A stretch of 64,000 nucleotides of DNA from Paracyclopina nana (GCA_019096065.1 JAGUCH010000001.1:3844001-3908000), one strand, 5' to 3'. Numbered from the stretch's first letter, positions 25,767 to 37,778 are shown. The notes: generated from the sequence alone by a model not told the origin. Made by a program: numbers and translations.

Positions 25767-27970
25767 CTTGCTTTCCAAGTCAATCTCTGCTTCAGATGGA
25801 TCATCGGATTCGTACGACTTAGGCTTGAGATTTCCCATGAAAACTCCGCCGTTGGACATTGACGACAAAGGCCTTGAGGTATTTTTTAAGACTCCTGGCT
25901 CACTGGGGTATTGATCACAAGGCTTCAAGATCCCTGGAAGAAATATAACTTTTAAAAGTGAACAATATCGAATAGGAAAAGTGACTACCTAGCTGTTGCT
26001 GTGGTTGCTGATCTGAGTTGGCCAAGTTAGTTTCAGAGTTGAAGTTGGTCAACTTTAAAGGATAATGGTCTCCACTCAAGTGTTCTGCACTTTTGGCCAA
26101 GTTTTCGCCTAGGAGCAAATTCTTTGTCATCGTTGGAATTGGAAGAGGAGGAGGACGGGGTGGTGGTTGATAAGGAGGCAATCCGAAATTTTCCGCTCCA
26201 CGCTGATCCGTTCGGTTGTTGAGCAAATTTTCCGAGGCTTGTTTCAGGTGTTGATGCTTACTGGCCAAATATCTTTGCATGGATTGGCGTAAGTTGTCCG
26301 CGCTATTTTGAGACTCCAATCGCTCGGTATTGAAGCTATCGTCAAAGTTGTCTGGATTTTCCAAGAGTCCACCACCGACAGCTCCTGGATCTTTGAACCC
26401 AATCCCCGAGTCCGAGTTCGAGCTTGGCGGAGGGGACACATTTTCGTAAAAGTTGCTCTCCTCGAGGTCTTCGGCGTCAATTTCATTGATTTTCTTGTAA
26501 AGATCAACGATTGTTTCAACTATAGGATCAGCCGTCCTGGGAAACTCTTTGTACTCGTCGGCTGAGATTTGGGTCGGCTCAAACTGAAACGCTGCTGAGC
26601 GTCTCGTAATTTCATCCGCCGTGATCTGGCCCTCTGTCATAAAAACATGACAGGAACTGGAAAATGTTTCTTCCGCAGATTCCTCTTCGTCTGAGTTGCT
26701 CTGAATTCGGCGTGTCGTGACCAGCCCGAAAAATTGCTTGTTGTCAGTTCCTTTGCCACAAAATGAGACTTGATGTGCTGGGTACTCGGCAAGTTTAACT
26801 CCGTGGTGATTAATAAGGATGATTTTTTCGGCAAAAATCACCATTAACACCATTGTGTGAACTTTTTTCTCTACTCGTAATCGGCGAATGCAACTTCTTA
26901 TGGCTTGTAGACTGACCTGGAAAATAGAAGGAAAAGGGGATTAGATACTGGCGCAGATGAAAGAATGAGAGCTAATGCTTGAGGAACAATTGTCATCACA
27001 GTATTTATAGGCTGATTGCCAGCTAGGCAACCAAGATAATGACCAAATTGTTTCTATGCTGGCAGTACACAACATAAACATTGTCGAACTTAGCCTATGA
27101 TAAATCGTGTTAACGTCTCCTCAGAGGCCCAAATTGAAAACTGCAATAAAAAAGGAGGCGATAATCTAACTGGTTGTGGTTACCTGATTTTCTTTCGGCA
27201 TTTCTATTGTCCCTAGATAACCGACAACAGCTTTAGTAACAGCTTGGCTTAGATCAATCTGTAAGCCAGCCTTATTCTGGAGTTTGAAGCTTTTCCGCAA
27301 CTCGTCTAGCGTCGGGTGGAGAAACGAGTTGATTTCTCTCTCAGTCAGTAACAGCTCTTGGCCTCCATTAAGGTCGAGCTTTTGAGGCTGTTTCATTTTC
27401 GCTGCAACTTTCTTCCTAGGAGATATCCTCTTTGGTCGCAAATTGGCCTGAATCTCGGAAGCCTCGGTGAGAGTTGAGTCTTCTGAATTAGCCCTGGAAG
27501 GAATCAAAAGTTTCAGGCGACAACAACTATCGACCTAGGAGCACTTATTACCTAAAATGAAACGGCTTCAAAGGCTGTTGAATGGTGGGACTGATTTGGC
27601 CCTTTTGCACGTTGTACTGCTCGTCATCCGAGAAATTCTTCGACCATTCCTCGTCACTGGAGCTGCAGTAATTTTCCGCAATTTGGAGCTTCATGAGTCC
27701 AGTGGAGTTGCCAATGAGCGAGACGACTTCGTCGTGGCTAGTTTTTGACACATTGCGGCCATTGACAGCTATGACGTGGTCGCCAGGCTTCAGCTTGGCC
27801 TTGTAGGCTGGACTTGTTTCCACAATGGAGCTCAGAATGCAAGGCCCCTGTCCAGACAACGTGAACCCGAAGCCCAAGTTTCCCCTGGTGAGCTCGACGG
27901 TGCGAATTCCATAGGACGGCCTCTTTTTCGGCCTCCGAACTCCCCCGGAGGCGGCGGCGGGATTGTCCAT
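25767..27970 (-). CDS. RGS12/loco-type PDZ + PTB scaffold protein, N-terminal four exons
   Basis: Exons on the minus strand are 27970-27552, 27493-27184, 26916-25989 and 25933-25767. All have GT/AG ends and agreeing phases, giving 608 codons so far. I chose ATG 27970 because the frame upstream has no ATG. Residues ~20-105 form a PDZ domain with a GFGF carboxylate-binding loop. A PTB-like domain spans the exon 2/3 junction (YLGTIEMP, then VHTMVLMVIF and FFGLVTTRR). Exon 3 continues into a low-complexity region with acidic, Pro-rich and Gln-rich stretches. In RGS12 and Drosophila loco, PDZ and PTB precede RGS, Ras-binding and GoLoco domains acting on Galpha subunits. Those parts are not seen here and should lie further along the minus strand. 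The family call rests on domain order and PTB similarity. Confidence 0.8.
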
Positions 27971-28777
27971 TTTCACTCGGCCCAAAATCGTGTTGCACCT
28001 GTCGGATGATGATCCCCTACTTTTAAATGAGAAAGGGGCGCGCTCAAAAGTCTTCTACCTTTAGTACCTTACTGCTGTCTGTCTGCTCTGCTTGCTTCAG
28101 CTCAGTATGTCTTGAACGTTGAGATGGCTCACATTTCTACGCCAGAGGGCGCGCGCTTTGTTTTTGTTCTGCTGCTGCCAATGCGAGCGAGCGCGAGCGT
28201 TGATGAGCTGAGATTTTGAAAAAGCGCGCTAAAATTCAAAATTGCCACTGCAGCATTGACAGCGCCTTTGTTTTGTTTTGGATTTTGACGTGAAAAAGGG
28301 CATCCGCGAGTGCTACCCGACGAAAGCGCGGAAAATAAATGCTTTGTTGACATTTCTCTTGAGGAAGTAACGTGCTTTCGGATTTCAGTCGAGTTGACGA
28401 GATTTTCAAATCTTTTGTCCGCGCATCGCGTCATGCTGACAAAATGATCATCTGGAATCGCATTGCGGTCTACTCCAAGGTGGCTCTAGGTGCGTCCATT
28501 TTCAGCTAATCTGCTTACCATCTGCTGAAAAAACTGAAACCGTTTTAACGCCATGCTATTGCCATGCTTGCAATATTTCTAGATTTTATTTCGGATATAG
28601 AAAAAATGAAGAGAATAAATAAACGAGCAATTTAGGGATTTTGTTGTAAGCTTTCTGTTGTCTCTTTTTAGTCTTTTGTGAGCGTAGCTTCGTCGTCCTC
28701 GGCGGAGGCCAGAGTAACTTTCCAGCAGTTGTTGCTCGAAGCTCTGTGAGAACGGCCGCAACCCTTCATTATCGGAA
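27971..28777. promoter_or_regulatory. Shared upstream region of two divergent genes
   Basis: About 0.8 kb separates the start codons of the minus-strand PDZ/PTB gene and the plus-strand GPCR, so their promoters probably lie here. It contains CpG-rich stretches around 28139-28200. A candidate plus-strand 5' UTR intron runs from donor GTGCGT at 28490 to acceptor CTCTTTTTAG at 28671. A short upstream frame from ATG 28444 would read across that junction and overlap the receptor start, a possible brake on translation. No TATA box is assigned. Confidence 0.4.
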
Positions 28778-31700
28778 ATGCAGGCGGATAATGCACCCGT
28801 AGAGCTGAGAAGCAATTCTTCCAGCGAGGCCAACACCACAGCCTTGCCACCAGACATGATATTTGGGGAGGCTCAAATCATAAGCATATCAGCCTACACT
28901 CCACTTTTCATCATCTCTGCCGTTCTTAACTTGAGAGTATTGCGAAAACTTCTTCAAACGAAGCACAGGAACGGTTTATCACGATTAAACCAACTCCTAA
29001 TGCACCTTGTCCTGGCAGATCTCTCAGTAAGTTTAAAAAATCTTTCGAAATGAATGAAAATTCCTGCGCTACACAAGCGTACACTTGTACGCTCGCTTAT
29101 ATGAGTTGTATCTACCTAGTCGCTTACTTTTTCAACGCTCCTTGAATGTTTTTGGAAAGGCTTTTTGGCGGAGAACAGTAATTAAAAAAGTGGGTTGATT
29201 CGCCAAAAAAAAATTCCTTTAGCCCGGTTCCAACACGGGATATCAGCATAGTATAGTACGGTAAACCAGATAAGTCAGATCGAGCTGAGCAGTGACCTGA
29301 CTGGTTCCAACAATGAAAATCAGTATGGTATGGACACCTTACTTATACTTATAAGTATAGTATGGTCTGTGCTAGCTCGCGCGCTCAGCTGCATCATGCT
29401 ATACTGGTTAATCGTACTTATACTATACTTATTTTGTTGTTGGAACCGGGCTTAAGCTTATAGCCCGGTTCCAACAAGGAATATCAGCATAGTATAGTAC
29501 GGTAAACCAGTTAAGTCAGGTCGAGCTGAGCGCCTAGCTGTGACCTGGCTATGCTAAAAAGTCAAGTTACGTCTCCTGACTATGCTGATTTTCCTTGTTG
29601 GAACCGGGCTTTTGTCTCCATTAACCAGTTTAAAAAGGAAGAGGGTGAAATCAACAAAGTATTTGGAAATGAAGCATCGCCATTCTAAAAGCTTTTTGTC
29701 ATAGAAAGTTATTTTTTGACAAATTATGAATAACATAAAAGGTTCTTTGCAACGTGGAGAGGCAAAAAAGAACTTGCCAATTACTTCTCTTTATTTGTGT
29801 TTTTCTTGTAAACACGAGTTACCAAAATCTAAAGATCTTTTAGGGAATTCCAAGTTAGATAGCATCAATTTTAGATTGATGACAATAATTTACATGAGAA
29901 TAATTTACATGACTAGCTTTTCCATGCCATTCATCAATTTGTGCTCTCACCACTATTCATTACAAAAGGCATAAAATTTTAAAGTTGGATTTAACTTTTT
30001 TGACAAATATGCTCATTTATCCATTGAATATATCCCATCTATCTCTTCATTGGTTTCTCCAGATTATAAGATGAATATCAATAGTAAAAAGCAAAAGGCT
30101 TTGCGTCACTATGTTGACGAAAGCACTCATCCATCATAATTAGCTGCAGAAGCCACTCAAGTGCACCTTTTCACATTGTAGTTGTTGTCGTATGCCAAGT
30201 CATGCCGTAGAAGTTTTAACCTCATAAAGTGCATTTGCAACAACTAACCTAACTTATTTTAGCGGCCGCACCTTTCGGCTACTCCACGTGATAGGGAAAA
30301 AGCAGGACACAGAAAGCCAGTGTCACGATTGATGCATGGAGAGCCTTCCCGTTAATGACGTAGCATCTAGATGTACATATATTTCTTGAAGGATCGTTTA
30401 GGTGGTTTCGGATGATAAATAACTCATGCCTTGTTTTTTTGAATGAAGGTTACATTCCTAATGATGCCTTTGGAGATCATTTGGGCCATGACTGTATCCT
30501 GGTGGGCTGGAGACTTTCTTTGCCGAGTTTGCTCCTTTTTCCGAATTTTCGGGTTATTTCTGTCAAGCAACATAGTCGTGTGCATCTCCATTGACAGGTA
30601 CATGAGCTTCATAACTTTAAAAAAGTACAACTGGTTTTTTACGTACTCCTAGATAAACTTAGCTTCAATAACATGCCTCTCTTCCTTTCTGTTCTAAACA
30701 TCCCCGACCAGAAATTTTCCCATGTTGTCTTAAAGTTTTTGAATTGTGTTAGCACTCCTTCGTTTTACCCAGGTTGTGTTTATGTCGCAAGGAAAAAATT
30801 AACTGCCTTAAAACACCTATTTAAAAAACTCGAAGGTGGCCCGGAAAATTGGTGTTATGACTTAGGTTGCAATGAGGGTTATTTTGGTGTAAAAGGGCTC
30901 ATAATTTCTGGTTGGGTCCTACAGACCAATTTAGCTGCATAATTTTGATAGTGTCCATATATGAAGTGAAACGTCGAAGGCACATTATGTTTTGAAAATT
31001 GAATAACTTTTTGTTTTTAGGTTTTTGGCCATTTTAAGGCCGTTTTCTGTCCGTGGCTCCTCGAGAAGAATCAAAGTTATGCTGATGACAGCTTGGGGTC
31101 TGGCAGTGCTGTTAAGCTTGCCACAAACTTATGTGTTTCATGTGGAAAGCCATCCTGAATATCCTTGGTATGAGCAATGCGTGACTTTTGGAAGTTTTAG
31201 CTCAAGACTGTACGAGTTCCTCTACTTTTTCATGGGGATGGTATTCCTTTACATCCTGCCTCTAGTTGTGATTGTTGTAACTTATGGTGGCATCATAAAG
31301 CATTTGCATCAAAAGTCTGCCAGTGGAATGAAGAAAAGCAGCAAGCACATCGATGTGCCGCATTGGCCGAATGATCTAGACGAAGAAGGTAAGCCGAGGA
31401 AAACAATCGAATAATCCGCATTGCTCTTTCAATTAATTGGAATTGGTGCGGGGAAATTACATTGCATCTCTGCAATGGTGCAGTCAACTACCAAGGATCA
31501 ATTTTAAATGTAAAGTACCCTGTAAACGTATGATGCATTTTTGTCAACTTGGCGGTGGGTTCACTACATACGGCAGTGAAGCGAAAATCCTCGTATTTTG
31601 CTGAGATTTGGCGTGCGCTCGCATCTACCGTACAATAATGACCTTTTTTTCATCACATGTGAAGAAATAATATCCATTATTGTACGGTTGCGCTTGACAA

Positions 31701-34700
31701 CTTGAGAATTCGTCTTCAATTATAAAAAAGACATCACCAGGATTCGAACCTGGGTCTGCTGAGTGAAAGCCCTGTACACTACCACTATGCCACCAGAGTA
31801 CATTTAAAGGCTAGCTCTAATGTGTGATTTAAAATTGCATGTAAAAGCGCCATCTATTGAAATGACTCTGCATTTAGCAGTGACTGTTGACTGCTGAGCT
31901 TTTGTGTTGCTAACCTGAATATACACGCGCGCGCGATTGACCGCAAAGTTTTACCTGCAAACGAGCTATCTGTTTTAGGGCCAATTTAATTGTTAAATCA
32001 ATCAATTTTTTGCCTTTAAAAGTACTATTGGGACTTTTGACCCTCACGAAGCTGACAAAAATGTCAATACTGTCCTGATGACTCGTCCATATAGGGTTTT
32101 TCGCTCATTCGTAGTAAAATTCCAGATCACTCGTGGCTTCGCCACTCGATGATCTTTCATTTGACTACTCATGAGCGAAAAACTCTATATGGACTCGTCA
32201 TCAGGACAGTATTGTTACATTTTGCAAAAATTGATGCATTTCAGCTTCTATTCTCTGCATGATCAATACGCAAAGAAATGGGCTTGACAGCAGGAAAAGA
32301 GCTGCACAATCCAATAAATAAACTAGCAGCTTATCATATGGGCGACCAACTCAAGCCAAAAGTAGCATATCCTTTGATTTACTCCAAACGAGATCAACAT
32401 TTGGATCAGGGCAAAGAGCCCTCATGATTTTGAGGAACCCCTTAAATGTTGGTTTTGTAGGCCGTAATTGTGCAAAGGCAATTAGCTAAAAAGCAACTCG
32501 TTAACAAAGAGGCAGCAATTGTGGATATAGTTTCCAAAAGGGCTCATAGAAAAAGCCTCTTTCAATGCAGACATGACATTGTACAGCTTATAACAATAGT
32601 TTACCCTTTTGTTATAGATGACTTGACATCGGCTGTTTTTGGACGCAATTTGCGGCCTTTGGAGGCTGGCAGAGATTTGCTGCACCCGACACAAGAAATT
32701 GTGTGGTCCAAGAAATCATCAGAAATCAAAGCTTCTCTGTGCTCGCTACAAAAAGTTGAAGTAATGGAGATGGAGATTCGGAGGACTAATCCTGGCATGA
32801 TTGGAAAGGCCAAGCTGAATACTATCAAAATAACCATAGCTTTGGTGGGAGCATTTTTGGCTTGCTGGACGCCTTACTACGTCATGTGTATTTGGTGAGT
32901 TAGGAGTAAAATTAGTTCTTCTTGGCATTTAATTAAATTGGTTTTCATTCACTTTGGACGCTTAACCAACTAACTTAGTATTGAGTCACCTTTTACTATC
33001 ATAAACTAAAGCCGATTGTAAATGGATTTTTCTTCTTTAGTAGAGGCCAAGCATGCATTAATATTTGCACTTAATGTCAATTTAGATAAACAGAAAAAGT
33101 CTACCTTTTTGATCCGAAGAAAATTACATTTGAGCGCGAGTGAGTATAAAGTTAGAAAGCACATTAATACTAGATCATGAATGGCTACACGAACGGAATT
33201 GTGCTCGACTGCTCGCTGACTCTGGAAGTAACAAAGAAAAGATGCCAACGTCGTTGTGCTGTCGCATAACGCAATATCTCTTACTAGCTGCAGGGAATTA
33301 TTACTTTAAGAGGAGACATTCTCAATTCATCTGCAATAGCTATAGCAAGCAGTAAAAGCAAAACTATGCACCTCATTAAAAAGGTGCTTTCAAATTACTT
33401 TAATCTATCTACCATAGTCCCAAAACGACACTTTTATAACATTTGTAACTTATATCAAGCATACAAGATTTCTAGAATCAGTCATCGGCTAGGTTCGACA
33501 ATACACTATTATTTGCTTTAAAAATAGCTGTAGGTAAACAGAAACAAGAAACTTGTGTGACACTTTTGCCGCTTAGATATGCAAGCAGAGCAGGGGCTTT
33601 CAATGGAGATTGATGTTGACTCAAACAACATTTTTCAAGTGCTTTTCAGGCCATGAAAAACTCCAAGAATGGGCAAATCACTCAAAATTGTCTAAAAAGT
33701 TTGAGTTACAATTTTCAAGCTTAACGCTGGATCTGATTTATTGGCAGATAAACTTTAGTTTTTCTGAATGTGTTACAAATATTCTACTACCTAAAATAAA
33801 GCTATTATGGTTTTTCCTCAAAGATTTAGCGCGCAATTGCGCCATTATTCAATCTTGACTTGATTGAGAAGAGCCAGCTAGAAGTTTAATCAAGATGCCG
33901 ACGATCCGAAGTGAGATGAGCTGTGAGATATCGGATTAATGAGAAATCTCTATGATAAGTGCGCATGAAGAGCCTTCAAAAGTACTATCAAGCTGTGATG
34001 TCAACAGCCAAGCACTCGAGCGAGCCGCGAACAAATGCGACAGTGAAAAATCGCCCAAATTAAACTTGAATGCAAATGAACAGCAATACTTTCAAGAGAC
34101 ATCTTTAATTAACGTTTTTCTGTTGTTGTAGGTTTTGGGCGGATCCAGACACTTGGGAAAAGATCGATTACAGTGTGAGGAAATTCTTGTTTTTGTTTGC
34201 CTGCACAAACTCCTGCGCGAATCCCCTTATTTATGGAGCCTTCACAGACAGAAGATCTGGTATTTTTGCGAGTCGTGAAAGAATTTGCTTCTTACCAGCT
34301 GGTCGGAGGAAAAAGTGGAACGTGAGTATAAGAGCTCATTTTCTTAATATCAAGAGTAGGTAGAGTCTGTTGCGGAGATTTTGTATGGTGTGGCAAGTAA
34401 CACATATGGCCAAGCTTGTTGCATCCACTGTTGTGTGTAATCCGCCTAAGATAGCTTGAATGGTTACCCAAAGACTTGGTGTCCGTTTAGACCCCAATTC
34501 CGCATATAGCCATTTTCGAAAACCACAAGCACCTGAGCATTCTTAATTTAATAATAATAATTTTGCCTGAAAAGTTTTAAGCTTTATTATTTTTGAAATT
34601 CTAGAAAACGCAAATTCCCATCATTGGCGAGAACGATGATGAAGATGACAATAAAAAAGACCGCAAGTCCAAAAGCTGCTCTGGATCACCGAATGCATAT

Positions 34701-34952
34701 TTGCGATCCAAGACCGTTGCCGCATTTATGCGAACTGAATTGCATTACAAGGAGCGTTCGTTTCACGGGAAAAGCTCGAATAAATGGGACCTTAATGTTG
34801 GAACGTGGCGAAGAGCCATGTCCAGTCCAAGCATTTTCTACCATGTTCCAGATGGAATGTCAGAAAGGGACTTTAACCTCATAACGGAGGTTCATGTTCG
34901 AACCAACGATATTATGCTGAAGGTCATCAAGTCTTCAGATCAGCTCAAATGA
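28778..34952 (+). CDS. GPCR of the GnRH/AKH/corazonin receptor superfamily
   Basis: Six exons: 28778-29026, 30449-30597, 31021-31388, 32618-32894, 34132-34321 and 34605-34952. All have GT/AG ends and agreeing phases, giving 526 residues. Visible marks are an N-terminal NxS site, TM2 HLVLADLS, the extracellular-loop Cys in GDFLCR, DRF in place of DRY after TM3, the second Cys in YEQCVTF, TM6 with CWTPYYVM, and NPLIY in TM7 after FACTNSC. These fit receptors for adipokinetic hormone, red-pigment-concentrating hormone, corazonin or ACP, which couple neuropeptide binding to G proteins at the plasma membrane. The subtype cannot be fixed from sequence alone. The exon 4 start is the least certain; I chose the acceptor after CCCTTTTGTTATAG because it keeps phase and has a pyrimidine tract. 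Two miniature transposons lie in intron 1 and a repeat copy in intron 3. Confidence 0.85.
29222..29451. mobile_element. PIF/Harbinger-like MITE in GPCR intron 1
   Basis: The ends are GCCCGGTTCCAACA and TGTTGGAACCGGGC, flanked by TTA on both sides (29219-29221 and 29452-29454). A TWA duplication is typical of PIF/Harbinger elements. The interior is partly palindromic, with TATAGTA/TACTATA-like motifs. There is no coding capacity. Confidence 0.75.
29463..29609. mobile_element. Shorter related MITE, second in tandem
   Basis: It has the same termini as the element 11 bp upstream (GCCCGGTTCCAACAAGG and its complement), a matching left ~70 bp and a shorter interior of 147 bp in total. The flanking triplets do not match, so it may be a deletion derivative or a rearranged neighbour rather than an independent insertion. 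Confidence 0.65.
31730..31799 (-). pseudogene. tRNA-like segment in repeat copy 4
   Basis: T-arm and B box are intact and the anticodon-loop-like CTTTCAC is kept. The terminator run is only six T on the minus strand and is interrupted after that by ATA. It is a degenerate tRNA-Glu relative. Confidence 0.6.
32065..32214. repeat. 150-bp terminal palindrome, common orientation
   Basis: It has the same length and inner order as in copies 2 and 3. In the receptor pre-mRNA it would fold into a long hairpin inside intron 3. Confidence 0.9.
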
Positions 34953-34982
34953 GCATGCAACAAATAACATAAATTATTTTCA

Positions 34983-34988
34983 AATAAA
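34983..34988 (+). terminator. Polyadenylation signal AATAAA of the GPCR gene
   Basis: AATAAA lies 31 bases after the receptor stop codon, on the right strand and at a sensible distance for a short 3' UTR. Confidence 0.6.
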
Positions 34989-35566
34989 CCCTCTGATCGT
35001 TTTTTTGTCCATACTTCTTATCCTTCAAGTTATCAGAGCTCGGTAGAAAATATTACAAGTGGATTCTTCATAGTTAAGCCATATGGCCATGTCTCATATT
35101 TAAAAGCTTCGGCATTCATAAAATCCATACATTCTACTTGCTTCAAGAGCTGTAATGTGACATTGAAGTATTGCTAGAAAAATAGAAGGCTGCTATCGAA
35201 TATGTAAATTGCACTTTACCGTGAGTTGAAGAAAGTCGTTCAAGTGAAAGAAGGTTGCGTGATTGAGACTAATGCAGTATGAAATTCGGCTATTCAACCA
35301 TTCTTATTCTTAGCACCAATTTTAAAAGGGTTAAACTTTTCATAAAAAAGTAGAGGTTTTTTTTGCTTCCATGGGTATTTGCCAGCTTTCGGAAAAAGCC
35401 ACGCTCGTGACATTTGCAAAACAGCATTGAGGCGCGCCCAAGAAACACGATCTGCAATGCAAGCAGTTAGCCGAAGTTTTCCCCCTCCAATAAAACTGTT
35501 GAGCTTGTTTGCAAAAGAAAATCCAGATGTTGTCTTCTTGGCTTTTGTGACATCATCAGCTGAAAA

Positions 35567-36513
35567 ATGGGCAAGTTTTGCTTTTTCCTCGCCTTTTTGC
35601 CTCTGTCTTGGGCCCAGAATAGGCCCATGGGAGCCATGATAAACGAAATTACCAAGTGCTCACCGTGTCACATGGAGCAGTGTCAAACACCTTCATCATA
35701 CGAATGTCTGGCCGGTAAGGAATCTTGTTTTTGCATTGTCACAAAAAGAAACACCTATTTTCATAACGCAACGCAGGATACGTTATGGACAAATGTGGGT
35801 GCTGTCAGATTTGTGGGCGCACCGAGCATCAGCTGTGCGACGTGTCTCCGGAAAAGGGAAAATATGGAATATGTGGGGATAACTTAGTTTGCAGGCCTAA
35901 TCAGGATGCGGACAACAAGCACGTCTGCACATGCATGGAGACTCAGATGGTTTGTGGCAGCGATCATTCAACGTATGAATCTATATGCTCTCTGAACGAA
36001 GAGTCCGCGAGAAGAGGACCACAGACAGGGTCAAATTCTCAGCTGTCCATGCTCTATTGGGGCCCGTGTAAAGAAGGTAATTTCATGTGGTGAATGCATG
36101 AATCAGCATGTTTCCCAATATTCACTTGCAGCCCCTGTTATTATATCAAAGCCCGATGACAGCTACGGTCCCTTAGGAGCCAATTTAACTTTGGACTGCG
36201 AAGCTAGGGGCTTTCCAGCGCCCACAATTACTTGGAGGTTCGAAAACACCGAAGGAAAAACAATATCGCTGCCAAGTGAGGGTTTAAAAATTGAAAATAT
36301 CCAACATAACTTCATGTATGCAACTTATTAGGTGATGACCAGAGCATTTCGATTCAAATGAGAGGCGGGCCTGAGCCGATGATGGTCACCAGCTGGGCCC
36401 AAATCATGTCTCTGGATCCTTCCTACATAGGAATCTATCATTGCGTCGCTTCCAATAGCGAGGGCAGCGTCGCAGCCTTTGCTGGAGTTGGGGTCTACAA
36501 TAGTGAGCTGTGA
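35567..36513 (+). CDS. Secreted IGFBP-rP1 (IGFBP7)-like protein: IB + Kazal + Ig
   Basis: Four exons, 35567-35714, 35777-36076, 36132-36275 and 36332-36513, with GT/AG ends and agreeing phases, encode 257 residues. Residues 1-16 form a hydrophobic signal peptide ending near SWAQ. An N-terminal IGFBP domain follows with the CGCCQIC signature, then a Kazal/follistatin-like segment (CTCMETQMVCGSD, ESICSL), then a C2-type Ig domain with LDCEARGFP and IGIYHCVASN. This order and length match IGFBP-related protein 1 and the crustacean insulin-like androgenic-gland-hormone-binding proteins, which bind insulin-family peptides outside the cell. The introns are small (55-62 bp), unlike the kilobase introns of the receptor upstream. 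The stop at 36511-36513 is supported by AATAAA 35 bases later. The actual ligand is an inference. Confidence 0.88.
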
Positions 36514-36547
36514 ATGGCTGATGCAATATGGCTATGTAATGTAACGT

Positions 36548-36553
36548 AATAAA
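36548..36553 (+). terminator. Polyadenylation signal AATAAA of the IGFBP-like gene
   Basis: AATAAA lies 35 bases after the stop codon. This favours the short form ending at 36513 over splicing from the cryptic donor GTGAGC at 36503. Confidence 0.6.
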
Positions 36554-37376
36554 GTAATGGCAGTGACAATTTGATATTCTTGATGAACGCGAAAGGTGTT
36601 TAGGTTGCGTGAGTTTTTGGTTAATGTTCCGCTGAATAAAGATTTGACTTTTCCCTCCCTACAAAACTCTTTTATGCAGCAGAAGAAAGTTTTGATTTTT
36701 ATTGGAACCCTGTAATCACAGAATTGGACGCAATTTCTCATTAATAAAGCGCACTAGTAGCTAGTAATGGCTAGTGATTCAGGAAGATTATTTCCAGGGA
36801 AGACGTGTCAAGCTCAAGGTCATATTTGTAAATGGGACTGCGACCAGAGCTAGCGCGCGCATGCCTTCCATACGAGATGAAAATACCTGTAGCCACATTC
36901 TACTACGCTGCTCTACGCTGCCCAACATTAAATAACTACCTGGTTGTTTGCTAATATTCAAGCCCTTAAAAGAAAAACAGTATTTGCCAAGGTAAGCTTG
37001 ACTGACATTAAAGAATTGATCGCTTTTGGGAATTCTCAGATACTTAATGAAAAATAGAACTGTCCTCTTCTGAGCTCGTATCTAGTAACGGAATTGCATT
37101 ATTGATGGCCATTCAATGGTTATACCTCTTTCATTCGTGTGACATCGCAAGAACGAACCGAAAAAATGCACACTTGTACTTTGATTTTGCAGACACTGAT
37201 GCGTGACATAAGAAGTTCTCTGCCTTTTTTGACAACTTGCTAGGTTTTTTGTTGGGCGTAAATACCGTTTAGGTTCCATTCTGAGGCTTAGCATTGATGG
37301 GGAAAGACGAGTCTTACTAAAGCGCTCTGGAATGCACTTTATTAAACCCATGGCATTGACATACAAGAGGACATGC
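36554..37376. other. Intergenic sequence
   Basis: No exon is supported. It ends with the target site of the hAT-like MITE (GGACATGC, 37369-37376). Confidence 0.5.
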
Positions 37377-37778
37377 TAGAGAACTGCATGGTAAGAGATC
37401 GGCGGACACAATAATACTGAGATTTTCCGTGTTCTCGAAAATCGCTAAAGGGAATCATGAAGTGAGCCAAATATTTTTAAGGCATTTAGTGAAGGGAAAA
37501 ATTAACAATTTGCCCTTTAAACAGCATTAAGCCTCATTGATTGTGTTTTTGAAGCCTTAATGAATTTGTTCATCTTACATTTAGTGAACCAAAACTTATT
37601 AGAAATTGGCTTTGAATTGAAGCTAAAGATTGTGCTTAATTGAGCCATTATCAGTTGACAGTAAAATTGTGAAGGGTTGAGGGAATTTTCGCTCAAAATT
37701 CCGCCAAGTTTTCCCTTTGCGGTTAACTGAAAAGCGCGCGATGAGTGTTCGCCGCTCTCTTATTATGGAGTTTCTCTA
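37377..37778. mobile_element. hAT-like MITE, copy 1
   Basis: A 402-bp element with ends TAGAGAAC and GTTTCTCTA, flanked by a perfect 8-bp duplication GGACATGC (37369-37376 and 37779-37786), the length typical of hAT transposons. It is almost identical to the element at 60736-61137. There is no coding capacity. Confidence 0.85.

Larger units (their letters stand above)
31537..32221. mobile_element. Palindrome-tailed tRNA-bearing repeat, copy 4 (GPCR intron 3)
   Basis: A full-length 685-bp copy inside intron 3 of the neuropeptide-type receptor, between the donor at 31389 and the acceptor at 32617. Module order matches copies 1 and 3, and its palindrome has the common orientation. Its tRNA-like segment is on the minus strand, antisense to the receptor. 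Confidence 0.85.

Noticed and set aside
32461-32617. An earlier start of GPCR exon 4 at the acceptor TTTTGTAG (32453-32460)
   Set aside because: In the phase set by exon 3 it meets a stop codon within ten codons. The acceptor at 32617 keeps the frame open.
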